Assembly (NCBI RefSeq): GCF_000013705.1
Contig: NC_007947.1
Span: forward strand, 1,116,001 to 1,180,000
Direction: 5' to 3'
DNA length: 64,000 nt
From: Methylobacillus flagellatus KT
GTDB taxonomy: Bacteria; Pseudomonadota; Gammaproteobacteria; Burkholderiales; Methylophilaceae
Part shown: positions 8,720-18,380 of the stretch, piece by piece
Numbering within the stretch: the stretch's first letter is position 1
Layout: each line of letters starts with the position of its first letter
Made by a program: the position numbers and the translations under genes
The notes under the pieces: generated by a model
What the model saw: the letters and a program-made list of their open reading frames with translations, nothing else
What the model was told of the DNA's origin: nothing
The model's database searches: none

Positions 8720-10117
8720 ATGGCCAAGTTGTTGCCTGGACAATATGTGTCCTGCCTTCCCGTCGTTGCTCTTGCCATCGTCACTAGCCTGCTCGCCGGC
8801 TGCGCCACGTTCAGCCGCAACGGCGGCATGGACGATGTACGCTCCACGGTTGCCCAACGCCTGAAACAGGACGTGGCCTTGGATAGTGCTGGAGAGGTTT
8901 CTTCGCAGCAGCGGACGGAGGAATTGTTAGCAAAGCCGCTCGGAGTCGAGGAAGCTGTGCAGCTGGCCTTGTTGAACAACCGGGGCCTGAAAGCCGGTTT
9001 CGCTGCGCTTGGCATTGCCGAAGCGGACCTGGTGCAGGCCGGGCGCTTGCCCAATCCGCGTTTCTCCATGCTGTACACGCGCCATGACGGCGACTACAAG
9101 ATCGAGCAGTCGTTCACCTTCAATCTTTTTTCCCTGCTGACGATGCCGCAGGCCAAGGCTGTGGAGCAGCAACGCTTCGAACAGACCAAGCGCGAGGTAA
9201 GCCTGCAGGTGCTGGTCTTGGCGCAGGCAACCCGGCAGGCCTGGGTTGCGGCTGTCGCTGCGGAGCAATCGTTGCTGTATGCCGCGCAGGTGATGCAGGC
9301 GGCGGAAGCGGCAGCCGAGCTGGCGCGGCGCATGCACCAGCAAGGCAACTGGAGCAAGCTGGACCAGGCGCGCGAGCAAAGCTTTTATGCCGATGCCGCG
9401 CTGGAGTATGCGGCGGCGCGCGAACACCAGCGCATGACGCGCGAGCGGTTGTCACGCGTGATCGGGCTGGGGAACAGCGAGCAATTCACGCTGCCGCCGC
9501 GCCTGCCTGATCTGCCGGCTACGGAGGAAGATCTCCTGCAGGTGCAGCAGCAGGCTTTCCTGCAGAGGCTGGACTTGCTGGCGATGCGTGCCGAGGTGGA
9601 TGCGCTCGCCAAGCAGCTCGGCTTGAGCAAGACCACGCGCCTGATCAATGTGCTAGATATCGGCCCGGCCCGCGTGCTGGAGGGGCGGCGCGGCGAGGCT
9701 TACAAGAAGGGCATCACGCTGGGCTTTGAACTGCCATTGTTCGACTGGGGCAGCGCGCGCGTGAAGCGCGCCGAGGCAATCTATACGCAGGCGCTCGAGC
9801 GTACGGCACAAACAGTCATCGATGCGGAAACCGAGGTGCGGGCCGCCTATGCACGGTACCGCGTGCGTTACGAAATGGCGCGCCATGTCCAAGACGAGAT
9901 CGTGCCGCTGCGCAAGCGCATCCTGCAAGAGCACCAGCTGCGCTACAACGGCATGCTGCTCAGCGCCTTCGAATTGCTTGCGGACGCGCGGGAGCAGGTC
10001 AGCAGCGTGAGCCGGTATATCAATGCCGTGCGTGATTTCTGGCTGGCGGACGCCGGGCTGACGATGGCGACCATGGGGCCCGTGGCATCCCTGGATGAGA
10101 ATGGAAGGGGAGAATGA
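8720..10117 (+). CDS. TolC-family outer-membrane efflux lipoprotein, copper cluster
   Basis: A 465-aa outer-membrane factor. The start at 8720 is preferred over 8714 because GGAA lies six bases upstream. A lipoprotein signal ends in LLAGC (Cys28), as in CusC/OprM-type factors. The rest is alpha-helical and Gln/Ala/Glu-rich with the periodic layout of the TolC tunnel (LGVEEAVQLALLNNRGLKA, AELARRMHQQGNWSKLDQA, and a second-half repeat ending YNGMLLSAFELLADAREQ). It would form the trans-envelope duct of an efflux pump, but no membrane-fusion or RND gene is next to it, so its inner-membrane partner is unknown. The stop overlaps the next start by 4 bp. Confidence 0.85.
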   Translation: MAKLLPGQYVSCLPVVALAIVTSLLAGCATFSRNGGMDDVRSTVAQRLKQDVALDSAGEVSSQQRTEELLAKPLGVEEAVQLALLNNRGLKAGFAALGIAEADLVQAGRLPNPRFSMLYTRHDGDYKIEQSFTFNLFSLLTMPQAKAVEQQRFEQTKREVSLQVLVLAQATRQAWVAAVAAEQSLLYAAQVMQAAEAAAELARRMHQQGNWSKLDQAREQSFYADAALEYAAAREHQRMTRERLSRVIGLGNSEQFTLPPRLPDLPATEEDLLQVQQQAFLQRLDLLAMRAEVDALAKQLGLSKTTRLINVLDIGPARVLEGRRGEAYKKGITLGFELPLFDWGSARVKRAEAIYTQALERTAQTVIDAETEVRAAYARYRVRYEMARHVQDEIVPLRKRILQEHQLRYNGMLLSAFELLADAREQVSSVSRYINAVRDFWLADAGLTMATMGPVASLDENGRGE

Positions 10118-11484
10118 TGCTGAATCGCCGTGATTTTTTCAGGCTGGGAGCGGCTGCCGTAGCTGCGGGCACGGTCAGCAAGGTGGCGATGGCGGCCTTG
10201 CCGGAAATTGCCAGCATGGGCAGTGCAGAAACCCAGGTGCCCCGCGCGCCTGGCAACGGCAGGCCTTTTCACCCGGTGGTGACCTTGAATGGCTGGAGCC
10301 TGCCCTGGCGCATGCGCGATGGCGTCAAGGAGTTCCACCTGGTGGCGGAACCCGTGGTGCGGGAGATCGCGCCCGGCATGCAGGCGCATCTGTGGGGTTA
10401 CAACGGCCAGAGCCCTGGGCCGACGATCGAGGTGGTGGAGGGGGATCGTGTGCGCATCTACGTCACCAATCGCCTGCCGGAGGCAACCAGCGTCCACTGG
10501 CACGGGCAGCGCCTGCCCAACGGCATGGACGGCGTGAGCGGCCTCACGCAACCGGCGATCCCGGCCGGCAAGACCTTTGTCTATGAGTTCGAGGCCAAGC
10601 GTGCCGGCACCTTTATGTACCATCCGCACGCCGACGAAATGGTGCAGATGGCCATGGGCATGATGGGGTTCTGGGTCACGCACCCTAAAAACCCCGATTT
10701 CATGCGCGTGGACCGGGACTATGTCTTCCTCATCAACGCCTATGATATCGACCCCGGCAGTTACACGCCCAAGGTGGCGACCATGCTGGAGCACAATCTC
10801 TGGACTTTCAACAGCCGCGTGTTTCCAGGTATCGCCCCCATGGTGGCTGGGCTGAACGAGCGGGTGCGTATCCGCGTCGGCAACCTCAGCATGACCAACC
10901 ATCCCATCCACCTGCACGGCCACGAGTTTACCGTGACGGGGACTGACGGCGGCTGGGTGCCGCCTGCAGCACGCTGGCCTGAGGTGACCACCGATGTTGC
11001 CGTCGGCCAAATGCGCGCGGTGGAGTTTGTCGCCGACGCGCCGGGAGACTGGGCTTTCCACTGCCACAAAAGCCACCATACTATGAATGCCATGGGGCAC
11101 CAGGTGCCGACCATGATAGGCGTCGAGCAGAAAGGGCTGGTTGACAAGATCACGCAGCTGCTGCCGGACTACATGCCCATGGGGGAAAGCGGCATGGCGG
11201 AAATGGGCGAGATGGACATGCCGTTGCCGGAAAATACCCTGCCGATGATGAGCGGCAAGGGCCAGTTCGGGGACATGCACATGGGCGGCATGTTTACTGC
11301 GGTCAAGGTGCGTGCGGGATTGAAGGCCGGAGATTACAGCGATCCGGGAGATTACCCGAATCCTCCCGGCACTGTGGCGCACGAAGTCGACGCCAGCGGG
11401 GTGCCGGTGAGCAGGGCGCCCGCTGCAAGCGGCGAGGGGCATACCTTGCATATCAGGAAGCCGGGCGGGCATGAAGGGCATTAG
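10114..11484 (+). CDS. Tat-exported multicopper oxidase, probable Cu(I) oxidase
   Basis: A 456-aa periplasmic multicopper oxidase, probably oxidising Cu(I) to the less toxic Cu(II). A twin-arginine signal is visible (NRRDFFRLGAAAVAAG, Arg5-Arg6). All four copper-ligand motifs are present: HWHGQRLPNGMDG, YHPHADE, HPIHLHGHEF and HCHKSHHTMNAMGH, the last having the type-1 Cys, its His five residues on and the axial Met ten residues on. The C-terminus is Met-rich (MPMGESGMAEMGEMDM), a feature of cuprous oxidases. It overlaps the TolC-type gene by 4 bp and ends just before convergent copZ. It should not be confused with the ATPase CopA downstream; the exact subfamily (CueO, PcoA or other) is not assigned. 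Confidence 0.9.
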   Translation: MMLNRRDFFRLGAAAVAAGTVSKVAMAALPEIASMGSAETQVPRAPGNGRPFHPVVTLNGWSLPWRMRDGVKEFHLVAEPVVREIAPGMQAHLWGYNGQSPGPTIEVVEGDRVRIYVTNRLPEATSVHWHGQRLPNGMDGVSGLTQPAIPAGKTFVYEFEAKRAGTFMYHPHADEMVQMAMGMMGFWVTHPKNPDFMRVDRDYVFLINAYDIDPGSYTPKVATMLEHNLWTFNSRVFPGIAPMVAGLNERVRIRVGNLSMTNHPIHLHGHEFTVTGTDGGWVPPAARWPEVTTDVAVGQMRAVEFVADAPGDWAFHCHKSHHTMNAMGHQVPTMIGVEQKGLVDKITQLLPDYMPMGESGMAEMGEMDMPLPENTLPMMSGKGQFGDMHMGGMFTAVKVRAGLKAGDYSDPGDYPNPPGTVAHEVDASGVPVSRAPAASGEGHTLHIRKPGGHEGH

Positions 11485-11512
11485 CGTCACGCCCGCCGGG
11501 TTGGCCCGGCAG

Positions 11513-11704
11513 CTATTCAGGCGTATAGCCGGCTTCGCTGATCGCATCGCGAAAGCGGGCGATATCGGCGCTGCTGTCTATATGCACGGCCTTTCCCGCG
11601 AGGTCCACCGTGACTTTTGCCTGCGGGTCGACCGCCTGCGCAGCCTGGGTGATCGCCTGTACGCAATGATTGCAGCTCATGTCGTTGACCTTGAATGTAT
11701 GCAT
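11513..11704 (-). CDS. copZ: Copper chaperone CopZ (HMA domain)
   Basis: A 63-aa cytosolic chaperone consisting of one heavy-metal-associated domain. The metal site is MSCNHC (residues 9-14, MxCxxC), followed by VQAITQAAQAVDPQAKVTVDL and ending ISEAGYTPE. It would pass Cu(I) to the ATPase CopA, whose gene starts 129 bp away on the opposite strand. The start at 11704 gives the standard size; the longer open frame upstream is antisense to copA. Upstream is a CueR-type promoter (11748-11778). Confidence 0.92.
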   Translation of the reverse strand: MHTFKVNDMSCNHCVQAITQAAQAVDPQAKVTVDLAGKAVHIDSSADIARFRDAISEAGYTPE

Positions 11705-11747
11705 GAATAGCTCCAGATTGAAAAATTGAGGATTGGTTGGATATTGG

Positions 11748-11778
11748 ATTATGCGCCTTTCCCGCATGGTAAAGTCAA
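11748..11778 (-). promoter_or_regulatory. CueR/MerR-type copper-responsive promoter for copZ
   Basis: On the minus strand, -35 TTGACT (11773-11778) and -10 CATAAT (11748-11753) are separated by 19 bp, the long spacer of MerR-family promoters. The spacer holds the dyad CTTTCCC-GCAT-GGTAAAG (11757-11774, one mismatch), similar to CueR operators. It drives copZ. A separate candidate for copA on the plus strand is TTGTGA (11788-11793) and TATGAT (11813-11818), also 19 bp apart but without an obvious dyad. No MerR/CueR gene is seen in the window. Confidence 0.72.
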
Positions 11779-11833
11779 GCCTTGGTGTTGTGAGAGGCCC
11801 GTGCAAGATTGATATGATAAGGAAGTTGCCGCG

Positions 11834-14026
11834 ATGACAAAGCAGCCACCATTGGAAAAACTGGATTTCGCCATTACCGGCATGACTTGCGCGGCTTGTG
11901 CCGGGCGCATCGAGAAATCCTTGAACAAGTTGCCGGGCGTGCAGCTGGCGAATGTCAATCTGGCAACCGAAAAAGCGCATGTGGAAGCGGTTGGCGCCGA
12001 CCTGGCGCAACAGGTCGAGCAGGCGGTGTCCAAGCTGGGCTACCAGGCCCGCCTGATCAGGCCGGACGCCCCCATTGCGCCGGTCGAGGATATCCAGGGC
12101 GGCTGGAAGGTCGGCATCGCCGCCTTGCTGACCTTGCCGCTGGTGCTGCCGATGGTGGGAATGCTGCTGGGACAGCACTGGATGCTGCCCGGCTGGGTGC
12201 AGTGGTTGCTGGCAACGCCGGTGCAGTTCTGGCTGGGTGCTCGGTTTTACCGTGCCGGCTGGAAGGCTGCAATCCATCTTTCGGGCAATATGGACTTGCT
12301 GGTCGCCATTGGGACTTCTGCGGCGTATGGACTTTCCGTATATCTGCTCTGGCAGCATTCCCCCCATCTGTATTTCGAGGCCAGCAGTGCCGTCATCACC
12401 CTGGTTCTGCTGGGGAAGTGGCTGGAAAGCCGGGCCAAGCGCCAGACGACCGAGGCCATACGCGCATTGCAGGCGCTGCGCCCGGATACTGCACGTGTCC
12501 GACGCAATGGCTTAGAACAGGATGTGCCGTTGGCCGAAGTCATGGTGGGTGATCAAGTGCTGGTGCGCCCGGGCGAGCGGGTGCCTGTGGACGGGGTGAT
12601 ATGCGAAGGTGACAGCCACCTTGATGAATCCATGCTTACCGGCGAAAGCGCGCCGGTCAAGAAAGGCGTGGGCGGCAAGGTGGCCGGCGGTGCCGTGAAC
12701 CTGGACGGGGTCTTGCTGGTGGAGGTGACGGCGATTGGCGCCGAGACGACATTGTCCCGCATCATTCGCATGGTGGAGGATGCACAGATCGCCAAGCCGG
12801 CCATCCAGCGGCTAGTCGACAAGGTGAGTGCCGTATTCGTGCCGCTGGTGTTGCTGATTGCTGTGCTGACGTTGGCAAGCTGGGCCTGGTATAACGGACA
12901 GTGGGAACAAGCCGTGCTCAATGCGGTTGCAGTGCTGGTGATCGCCTGTCCCTGTGCGCTCGGTCTGGCGACGCCTACTGCCATCATGGCCGGGACAGGC
13001 GTCGCAGCACGTTACGGTATCCTGATCAAGGATGCCGATGCCCTGGAGCTGGCGCACAGGATCGATACGGTGGCATTCGACAAGACCGGTACGCTGACGG
13101 TGGGCAAGCCGCGTGTGATCAAGGTCGCCAGCATGCCAGGGCGGGCGCTTGAATTGCTCAGGCTGGCGGCGGCACTGGAGCGAGGCAGCCATCACCCCTT
13201 GGCGGTAGCGGTACTGGAGCATGCGCAAGCAGCAGGGGTGGAGGCGGCCTCTGCGGCAGAGGCCATGGCATTGCCGGGCAGCGGACTGATGGCCAAGGTT
13301 GATGGCCGTCGCGTCTGGCTGGGCAACCAGCGTGCCATGGAGCAGGCTGGTGTAGCGGTTGACAGCATGCAAGGCGAGGTGGAGCCATTGATGAACCGCG
13401 GATGCACCCTGTCGTGGCTCGCTGCCGAGAACGATGCCGGTCAGCCCGAATTGCTCGGCCTCATGGCGTTTGGCGATGAACTCAGACCAGAAGCCGTGGC
13501 AGCAGTACAGCATTTGCATGCATTGGGCATCAAGGTGTTGATGCTGACCGGGGACAACCACGCCAGCGCGCAGCGCATCAGCCAGCAATTGGGGCTGGAT
13601 GAGGTGTATGCGGAACAATTGCCCGATTCCAAGGCAGCCGTTGTGGCGGCGCTGCGCCGGCAGGGCAGGGTGGTTGCCATGGTGGGAGACGGCATCAATG
13701 ATGCACCTGCGCTGGCTGCGGCGGATATCGGCTTTGCCATGTCCAGCGGAACGGATGTGGCGATGCACACTGCAGCCGTCACCTTGATGCGGAGCAGCCC
13801 GCTACTGGTTGCCGATACGATTGCAATTTCGCGTCGCACTTATAGCAAGATACGACAAAACCTCTTCTGGGCGTTTATATATAACCTGGTGGGGATCCCG
13901 TTAGCAGCCATGGGAATGCTGAACCCGATAGTGGCCGGTGCGGCAATGGCCTTGAGCTCTGCAAGCGTGGTCACCAATGCCCTGACGTTGCGGCGCTGGC
14001 GGCCTGCGGCGGAAGAGCGGCATTGA
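11834..14026 (+). CDS. copA: Cu(I)-exporting P1B-type ATPase CopA
   Basis: A 730-aa inner-membrane pump that exports Cu(I) from the cytosol. It has one N-terminal HMA domain with GMTCAAC (Cys19 and Cys22), eight predicted membrane helices, the TGES actuator loop ([12 protein letters not shown]), the transmembrane metal site CPC (residues 372-374), the phosphorylated Asp416 in DKTGTLT, the nucleotide-binding SHHPLA (residues 452-457), [10 protein letters not shown], and the P1B-1 C-terminal helices with [16 protein letters not shown] and [13 protein letters not shown]. Divergent copZ probably delivers its substrate. Confidence 0.97.
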   Translation: MTKQPPLEKLDFAITGMTCAACAGRIEKSLNKLPGVQLANVNLATEKAHVEAVGADLAQQVEQAVSKLGYQARLIRPDAPIAPVEDIQGGWKVGIAALLTLPLVLPMVGMLLGQHWMLPGWVQWLLATPVQFWLGARFYRAGWKAAIHLSGNMDLLVAIGTSAAYGLSVYLLWQHSPHLYFEASSAVITLVLLGKWLESRAKRQTTEAIRALQALRPDTARVRRNGLEQDVPLAEVMVGDQVLVRPGERVPVDGVICEGDSHLDESMLTGESAPVKKGVGGKVAGGAVNLDGVLLVEVTAIGAETTLSRIIRMVEDAQIAKPAIQRLVDKVSAVFVPLVLLIAVLTLASWAWYNGQWEQAVLNAVAVLVIACPCALGLATPTAIMAGTGVAARYGILIKDADALELAHRIDTVAFDKTGTLTVGKPRVIKVASMPGRALELLRLAAALERGSHHPLAVAVLEHAQAAGVEAASAAEAMALPGSGLMAKVDGRRVWLGNQRAMEQAGVAVDSMQGEVEPLMNRGCTLSWLAAENDAGQPELLGLMAFGDELRPEAVAAVQHLHALGIKVLMLTGDNHASAQRISQQLGLDEVYAEQLPDSKAAVVAALRRQGRVVAMVGDGINDAPALAAADIGFAMSSGTDVAMHTAAVTLMRSSPLLVADTIAISRRTYSKIRQNLFWAFIYNLVGIPLAAMGMLNPIVAGAAMALSSASVVTNALTLRRWRPAAEERH

Positions 14027-14244
14027 GAGTGTGTGGTACTGGCGCATCATGCAAAGTCCAACCTGAGGAGTTGCTGGTGCCGTCAGCCTGAGCCTGGAGA
14101 CCATCTTTGTATACCCAGACTCGCTTGAGCGATGCCATAGAGGCGGATGCGGTTTTAATAATTCACTGATTTATCAGTTGAATTTTTAAAATTTTGGTGG
14201 TTTTTCGTCATGTCGCAGGGATTCCAAGGTAAAATGCCGACGCT

Positions 14245-16482
14245 ATGGAATTACGCCCGGAATCACCTCGTTTATTGAGTGCTTACCGGCCCTATTGGGC
14301 CAAGCGCTTTGGCACCGCCCCGATCTTACCCATGACGCGCGAAGAAATGGATCAATTGGGCTGGGATAGTTGCGACATTATCCTGGTCACGGGCGATGCC
14401 TATATTGATCACCCCAGCTTTGGCATGGCCTTGGTGGGTCGGCTGTTGGAGGCCCAGGGTTTTCGCGTCGGCATCATTGCCCAGCCGGATTGGCACTCGG
14501 CAGATCCGTTCCGTGTGCTGGGAAAACCCAATTTGTATTTTGGCATCACGGCCGGCAATATGGATTCCATGGTCAATCACTACACGGCGGACCGCAAAAT
14601 CCGCTCCGATGATGCCTATACACCCGGCGCGGTAGCTGGCAAACGACCGGATCGTGCCGTGCTGGTGTATTCCCAGCGTTGCCGCGAAGCTTTTCCTGGC
14701 GTCCCACTGGTGATCGGCAGTATCGAGGCTTCGTTGCGCCGGATCGCGCATTACGATTACTGGTCCGACAAGGTGCGCCGTTCGGTGCTGGTCGATTCCA
14801 AGGCGGACATCCTGATCTATGGCAATGCCGAGCGTGCATTAGTTGAGATCAGCCACCGCATTGCCAAGGGCGAACCCGTCAGCGAGATGACCGATATACG
14901 CGGCACGGCTTTCCTGCGCAAGCATGTGCCTGAAGGTTGGGAGGAAATCTCGTCCACCGCCCTGGATCGGCCGGGCAAGATAGACCAGGCAGTGAATCCA
15001 TATGCGATGGAGCCGGCCATGGAGCAGACCGGCGCCTCCTGCGCATCCACAGCTGCCGCTGCGGCCAGCCAGGGTCTGGAGCCGGGCGTGCAAGCCATCA
15101 CCCTGATGCGCAAACCGAACAAGCCCAAGGCAGGGCGCGACAGGCAATTCATCCGCCTGCCGTCATTTGAGGAAGTTTCCAAGGATCCTGTGCTCTACGC
15201 CCATGCTTCGCGCGTGCTGCACCTCGAGTCCAACCCGGGCAACGCGCGTGCGCTGGTGCAGCGACATGGGGATCGCGAGGTTTGGCTGAACCCGCCGCCC
15301 ATTCCGCTGACCACCAAGGAAATGGACTATGTCTACGACCTGACTTATGCGCGCACCCCCCATCCGGCATACAAGGGAGAGCGTATCCCTGCCTGGGAGA
15401 TGATCCGCTTTTCCGTCAATATCATGCGCGGCTGTTTCGGCGGCTGCACCTTTTGCTCCATCACCGAGCACGAAGGACGCATTATCCAGAGTCGCTCTGA
15501 AGCCTCCATCCTCAAGGAGCTGGAGGAAGTGCGCGACAAGGTGGAAGGATTCACCGGCACGATTTCCGACCTTGGCGGGCCAACAGCGAACATGTACCGT
15601 CTTGCCTGCAAGAGTGAGACCATAGAAAAGAATTGTCGTAAGCTTTCCTGTGTGTTCCCGGGCATTTGCGAGAACCTCAATACCGATCATTCGCATCTGA
15701 TCCAGCTTTACCGGAAGGCGAGGGCGATCCCCGGCATCAAGCGTATCCAGATCGGTTCTGGTCTGCGTTACGACCTTGCCGTGAAATCGCCGGAATACGT
15801 GAAGGAACTGGTGCAGCACCACGTCGGCGGCTATCTCAAAATAGCGCCCGAGCATTCGGAAGAGAATGTGCTCAGCAAGATGATGAAGCCGGCGATGACC
15901 GCCTATGACGAATTCAAGGAAATGTTTGAAAGGTTCTCGCGCGAGGCGGGTAAGGAGCAATACCTGATCCCTTATTTCATTGCGGCGCACCCGGGTACCA
16001 CTGATGAAGACATGCTCAACCTGGCCCTATGGCTGAAGAAATACGATTTCAAGCTCGACCAAGTCCAGACTTTCACCCCCACACCGATGGCGATGGCGAC
16101 CGCCATGTACCACTCCGGCAAGAACCCCTTGCGCAAAGTGACGCATGACAGTGAGGATGTGCCTATCCCCAAGGCTGGCAGCGTGCGTCGACTGCATAAG
16201 GCATTCATCCGCTATCACGACCCCAACAACTGGCCGATGTTGCGCGAGGCATTGAAGCGGATGGGCCGTGAAGACCTGATCGGCAACGGCAAGAAGCACT
16301 TAGTGCCTGCCTGGCAGCCCATCCTGCCCAAGGAACAGGCTAAGGCCAACGGCAGCCGCCGCCCGGCCAAGCCTGTAGCCTCTGCACCGCGTCCAGTAGG
16401 CCGAGCGCCCGCTGCTGGCAAGAAAAATCACGTAACAGTTCAACGATCTGGCAAGCCTGCTAGGAAACCTGGCCGACCATAA
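14245..16482 (+). CDS. ygiQ: YgiQ-family radical SAM protein (UPF0313)
   Basis: A 745-aa protein with an N-terminal B12-like/radical-SAM-N domain ([18 protein letters not shown] region, [14 protein letters not shown]), the radical SAM cluster motif CFGGCTFC (CxxxCxxC) near residue 395, then [27 protein letters not shown] and [18 protein letters not shown], all characteristic of YgiQ. The biochemical reaction of the family is not established. The last 60 residues are Arg/Lys/Pro-rich and low complexity, a common tail here. Start at 14245 has AAGG upstream. The 218-bp gap before it (14027-14244) contains no gene. Confidence 0.93.
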   Translation: MELRPESPRLLSAYRPYWAKRFGTAPILPMTREEMDQLGWDSCDIILVTGDAYIDHPSFGMALVGRLLEAQGFRVGIIAQPDWHSADPFRVLGKPNLYFGITAGNMDSMVNHYTADRKIRSDDAYTPGAVAGKRPDRAVLVYSQRCREAFPGVPLVIGSIEASLRRIAHYDYWSDKVRRSVLVDSKADILIYGNAERALVEISHRIAKGEPVSEMTDIRGTAFLRKHVPEGWEEISSTALDRPGKIDQAVNPYAMEPAMEQTGASCASTAAAAASQGLEPGVQAITLMRKPNKPKAGRDRQFIRLPSFEEVSKDPVLYAHASRVLHLESNPGNARALVQRHGDREVWLNPPPIPLTTKEMDYVYDLTYARTPHPAYKGERIPAWEMIRFSVNIMRGCFGGCTFCSITEHEGRIIQSRSEASILKELEEVRDKVEGFTGTISDLGGPTANMYRLACKSETIEKNCRKLSCVFPGICENLNTDHSHLIQLYRKARAIPGIKRIQIGSGLRYDLAVKSPEYVKELVQHHVGGYLKIAPEHSEENVLSKMMKPAMTAYDEFKEMFERFSREAGKEQYLIPYFIAAHPGTTDEDMLNLALWLKKYDFKLDQVQTFTPTPMAMATAMYHSGKNPLRKVTHDSEDVPIPKAGSVRRLHKAFIRYHDPNNWPMLREALKRMGREDLIGNGKKHLVPAWQPILPKEQAKANGSRRPAKPVASAPRPVGRAPAAGKKNHVTVQRSGKPARKPGRP

Positions 16483-16489
16483 AGCCCGT

Positions 16490-17365
16490 ATGCTGCCAAT
16501 GCGTTTTTATTCCAGCCTCACAAGTTTACTCTTGCGGGGCTTTTTTTCTGCCTACTGTCTGTGCTCCGCCATGGCGATGGCGGCAGGAGACGGCATGCTG
16601 TGGAAGGTGCAGGCGGGTCACGGTCCTGTCAGCTACCTGTTCGGCACCATCCATGTCGATGATCCCAGGGTCACTACATTGGCAGAGCCCGTCAACGCCG
16701 CCCTCGAGTCTGTGCAATCGTTCATGATGGAAGTCCTGCCCTCCAATGATGTCTCACCCTACTATATGCAAGGTAGCCTGGCTCAGTTGCTGACTGAGGC
16801 AGAGCTTGAGCAGGTCTATGCCGCTGCCGATTTTCACGGCTTACCGCGCGACATGGCATTGCGTATGAAGCCATGGCTGCTGGCCATGGTGTTCGACCTG
16901 CCCGTGTCGCAATCTCCCTATACCCTGGATGTGCACAGCTTTACCTGCAGGCGCAACGCGCAGGCAAGGCTGTCGAGGCGCTGGAAACGCCAGAGGCGCA
17001 TTTTTCCGTGCTGGAAAGCATCAGCCTGGAAGAGCAGATGCTGATATTGCGCAGTGTGCTCAAGCGCAGCCAGGAGCAAAGGGAAAAAGACTTCGAGTTG
17101 ATGATCCAGGCGTATCTTTCCGGCAACCTGGATAAGGTGGGTGCACTGGATTCAGCATTGGGGGTGGATGGTCTGCCTGCCGGATTGTGGGAGAAGATAC
17201 GTGTCAAGCTGCTGGACGAGCGCAATATGCGCATGGCAGAGCGCATTGCCGCTGCTGCCAGCCTGCAGCCGGTGTTCGTGGCGGTCGGTGCAGCGCATTT
17301 GCCGGGAGAGGGTGGCTTGATTGATCTGCTCAGCCGCGCAGGCTTACCGTATCTCCCGTCAATAG
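16490..17365 (+). pseudogene. TraB/GumN-family protein gene, disrupted by two frameshifts
   Basis: The reading begins at 16490 (signal peptide MRFYSSLTSLLLRGFFSAYC) and shows the first family motif YLFGTIHVDD. Near 16931-16936 the homology jumps frame: TLDV continues as [18 protein letters not shown] in the +2 frame, best explained by two extra bases (CA at 16934-16935). It runs through the second motif [19 protein letters not shown], then jumps back near 17344, where one extra T separates LSRAG from YRISRQ and a TAG at 17363-17365 in the original frame. The two shifts add up to three bases. Either the gene is decayed or the sequence has two errors. Intact relatives are exported proteins of unknown activity. 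It starts 7 bp after ygiQ. Confidence 0.8.
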
Positions 17366-17403
17366 CCAGTGACGCACGGCGGCGTCTGACATTCATGCCG
17401 CAT

Positions 17404-17430
17404 TTGCCCCTAACTCACGCACGCTATAAT
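17404..17430 (+). promoter_or_regulatory. Candidate promoter for speG
   Basis: A perfect -10 TATAAT (17425-17430) is preceded by TTGCCC (17404-17409, 15-bp spacer) or CATTTG (17401-17406, 18 bp). It lies after the restored gumN stop and 34 bp before the speG ATG, so speG need not depend on upstream genes. The -35 is weak. Confidence 0.5.
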
Positions 17431-17463
17431 TCAAGCTATTTCCGTAGAATGGATGGATTGACC

Positions 17464-18030
17464 ATGGCTGACCGCATCAATTTGCGCCCATTGGAACGCA
17501 ACGATCTGCATTTCGTACACAAGCTCAACAATAACGATACCATCATGCGTTACTGGTTCGAGGAACCTTACGAAGCTTATGACGAGCTGGTTGCCCTGTA
17601 TGACAGGCACATCCACGACCAGAATGAGCGGCGCTTCATTATCGAGCTGGATAACGGCGAGCTGGCCGGGCTGGTCGAGTTGGTGGAGATCAATTACATT
17701 CACCGGCGTGCCGAATTCCAGATCATCATTGCCCCGGATTACCAGGGGCGCGGCCTGGCCAAGTCGGCGACGCGCATTGCCGTGGGGTATGCCTTTCGTG
17801 TGCTCAACCTGCACAAGGTATATCTGGTCGTGGACAAGGAAAACCAGGCGGCGATCCATGTGTATGAGGCTTGTGGTTTCGAGGTAGAGGGACGCTTGAA
17901 GGAGGAGTTCTTTTCCAACGGTTCCTACCGGGATGTCTTGCGTATGCGCTTGTTACAGGACGACTACCTGCGCCATGTCGGTCCGGCGCCGGTGGACGCC
18001 TCTGTGTTGAGGGAATGGCAGGACCAGTGA
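17464..18030 (+). CDS. speG: Spermidine N-acetyltransferase (SpeG-like GNAT)
   Basis: A 188-aa GNAT acetyltransferase that acetylates spermidine/spermine with acetyl-CoA. It starts [20 protein letters not shown], continues [21 protein letters not shown], and has the acetyl-CoA loop [10 protein letters not shown] and the C-terminal [21 protein letters not shown]; all match SpeG. ATG 17464 is preferred over the upstream open frame, which belongs to the damaged gumN gene; read together they give a false 385-aa fusion. ATGGATTG stands just upstream as a weak ribosome site. Confidence 0.9.
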   Translation: MADRINLRPLERNDLHFVHKLNNNDTIMRYWFEEPYEAYDELVALYDRHIHDQNERRFIIELDNGELAGLVELVEINYIHRRAEFQIIIAPDYQGRGLAKSATRIAVGYAFRVLNLHKVYLVVDKENQAAIHVYEACGFEVEGRLKEEFFSNGSYRDVLRMRLLQDDYLRHVGPAPVDASVLREWQDQ

Positions 18031-18052
18031 ATCCTGCCTTCGCGGCAACGGC

Positions 18053-18193
18053 TTATGACACAAGCTTCAGGCCGATAATGGCACTGATCAACAACAGCAG
18101 AAACAATAGGCGGGAGTCATGCTGGCTGAATCGCCAAACAGGCAGATGCCGATGAGGATGGTGCCGAAATGCCGATGCCGGCTTTCACTGCGC
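18053..18193 (-). pseudogene. Remnant of an SMR-family (SugE/EmrE-like) transporter C-terminus
   Basis: Read on the minus strand in three successive frames, this stretch gives AVKAGIG, then FGTILIGICLFGDSASMT, then RLLFLLLLISAIIGLKLVS and a stop at 18053. Laid end to end these match in order and length the last two helices of SugE-like small multidrug resistance proteins (from memory, E. coli SugE ends AVWTGIG..., GIVLLGESANPM..., IIGLKLSTH). At least two indels are needed (near 18172 and 18112), and no N-terminal half is seen upstream, where the DUF2474 gene ends at 18231. It is a decayed fragment with no coding capacity now. Confidence 0.6.
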
Positions 18194-18230
18194 GACACGG
18201 CTGTCAAAACAGGTCGCGTTGCCTAGGCAT

Positions 18231-18380
18231 TCAGGAATGCAAGCCGATGGCCTGCATGAAAAGTCGCATGAGGAGGGCTGCCGCCAGCATGACCGTGACG
18301 CTGGCGGCCCAGATCAAGACCAGCCAGAGTAGTCTCCGGAGCCAGTGTGGGCGCGCTTTCTCTTGTTCAGTGGTAGCCAT
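18231..18380 (-). CDS. DUF2474 small subunit of cytochrome bd (CydX/CbdX-like)
   Basis: A 49-aa single-helix membrane protein, MATTEQEKARPHWLRRLLWL followed by a helix with LIWAASVTVMLAAALLMRLF and ending QAIGLHS. It overlaps the end of cydB by 14 bp (start 18380, cydB stop 18367), the position where cyanide-insensitive-type cytochrome bd operons carry a DUF2474 gene. Such small subunits stabilise the oxidase haem site. It is short enough to be missed by length cut-offs. The call rests on size, the positively charged N-terminus, the W-L-V-L-I-W-A-A-S core and position. Confidence 0.85.
   Translation of the reverse strand: MATTEQEKARPHWLRRLLWLVLIWAASVTVMLAAALLMRLFMQAIGLHS

Noticed and set aside
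9943..11547. A 534-codon open frame antisense to the multicopper oxidase
   Set aside because: It is composition-driven shadow of a high-GC gene; the plus-strand protein has Tat signal and all copper motifs, while the antisense product is His/Arg-rich noise without a start context.
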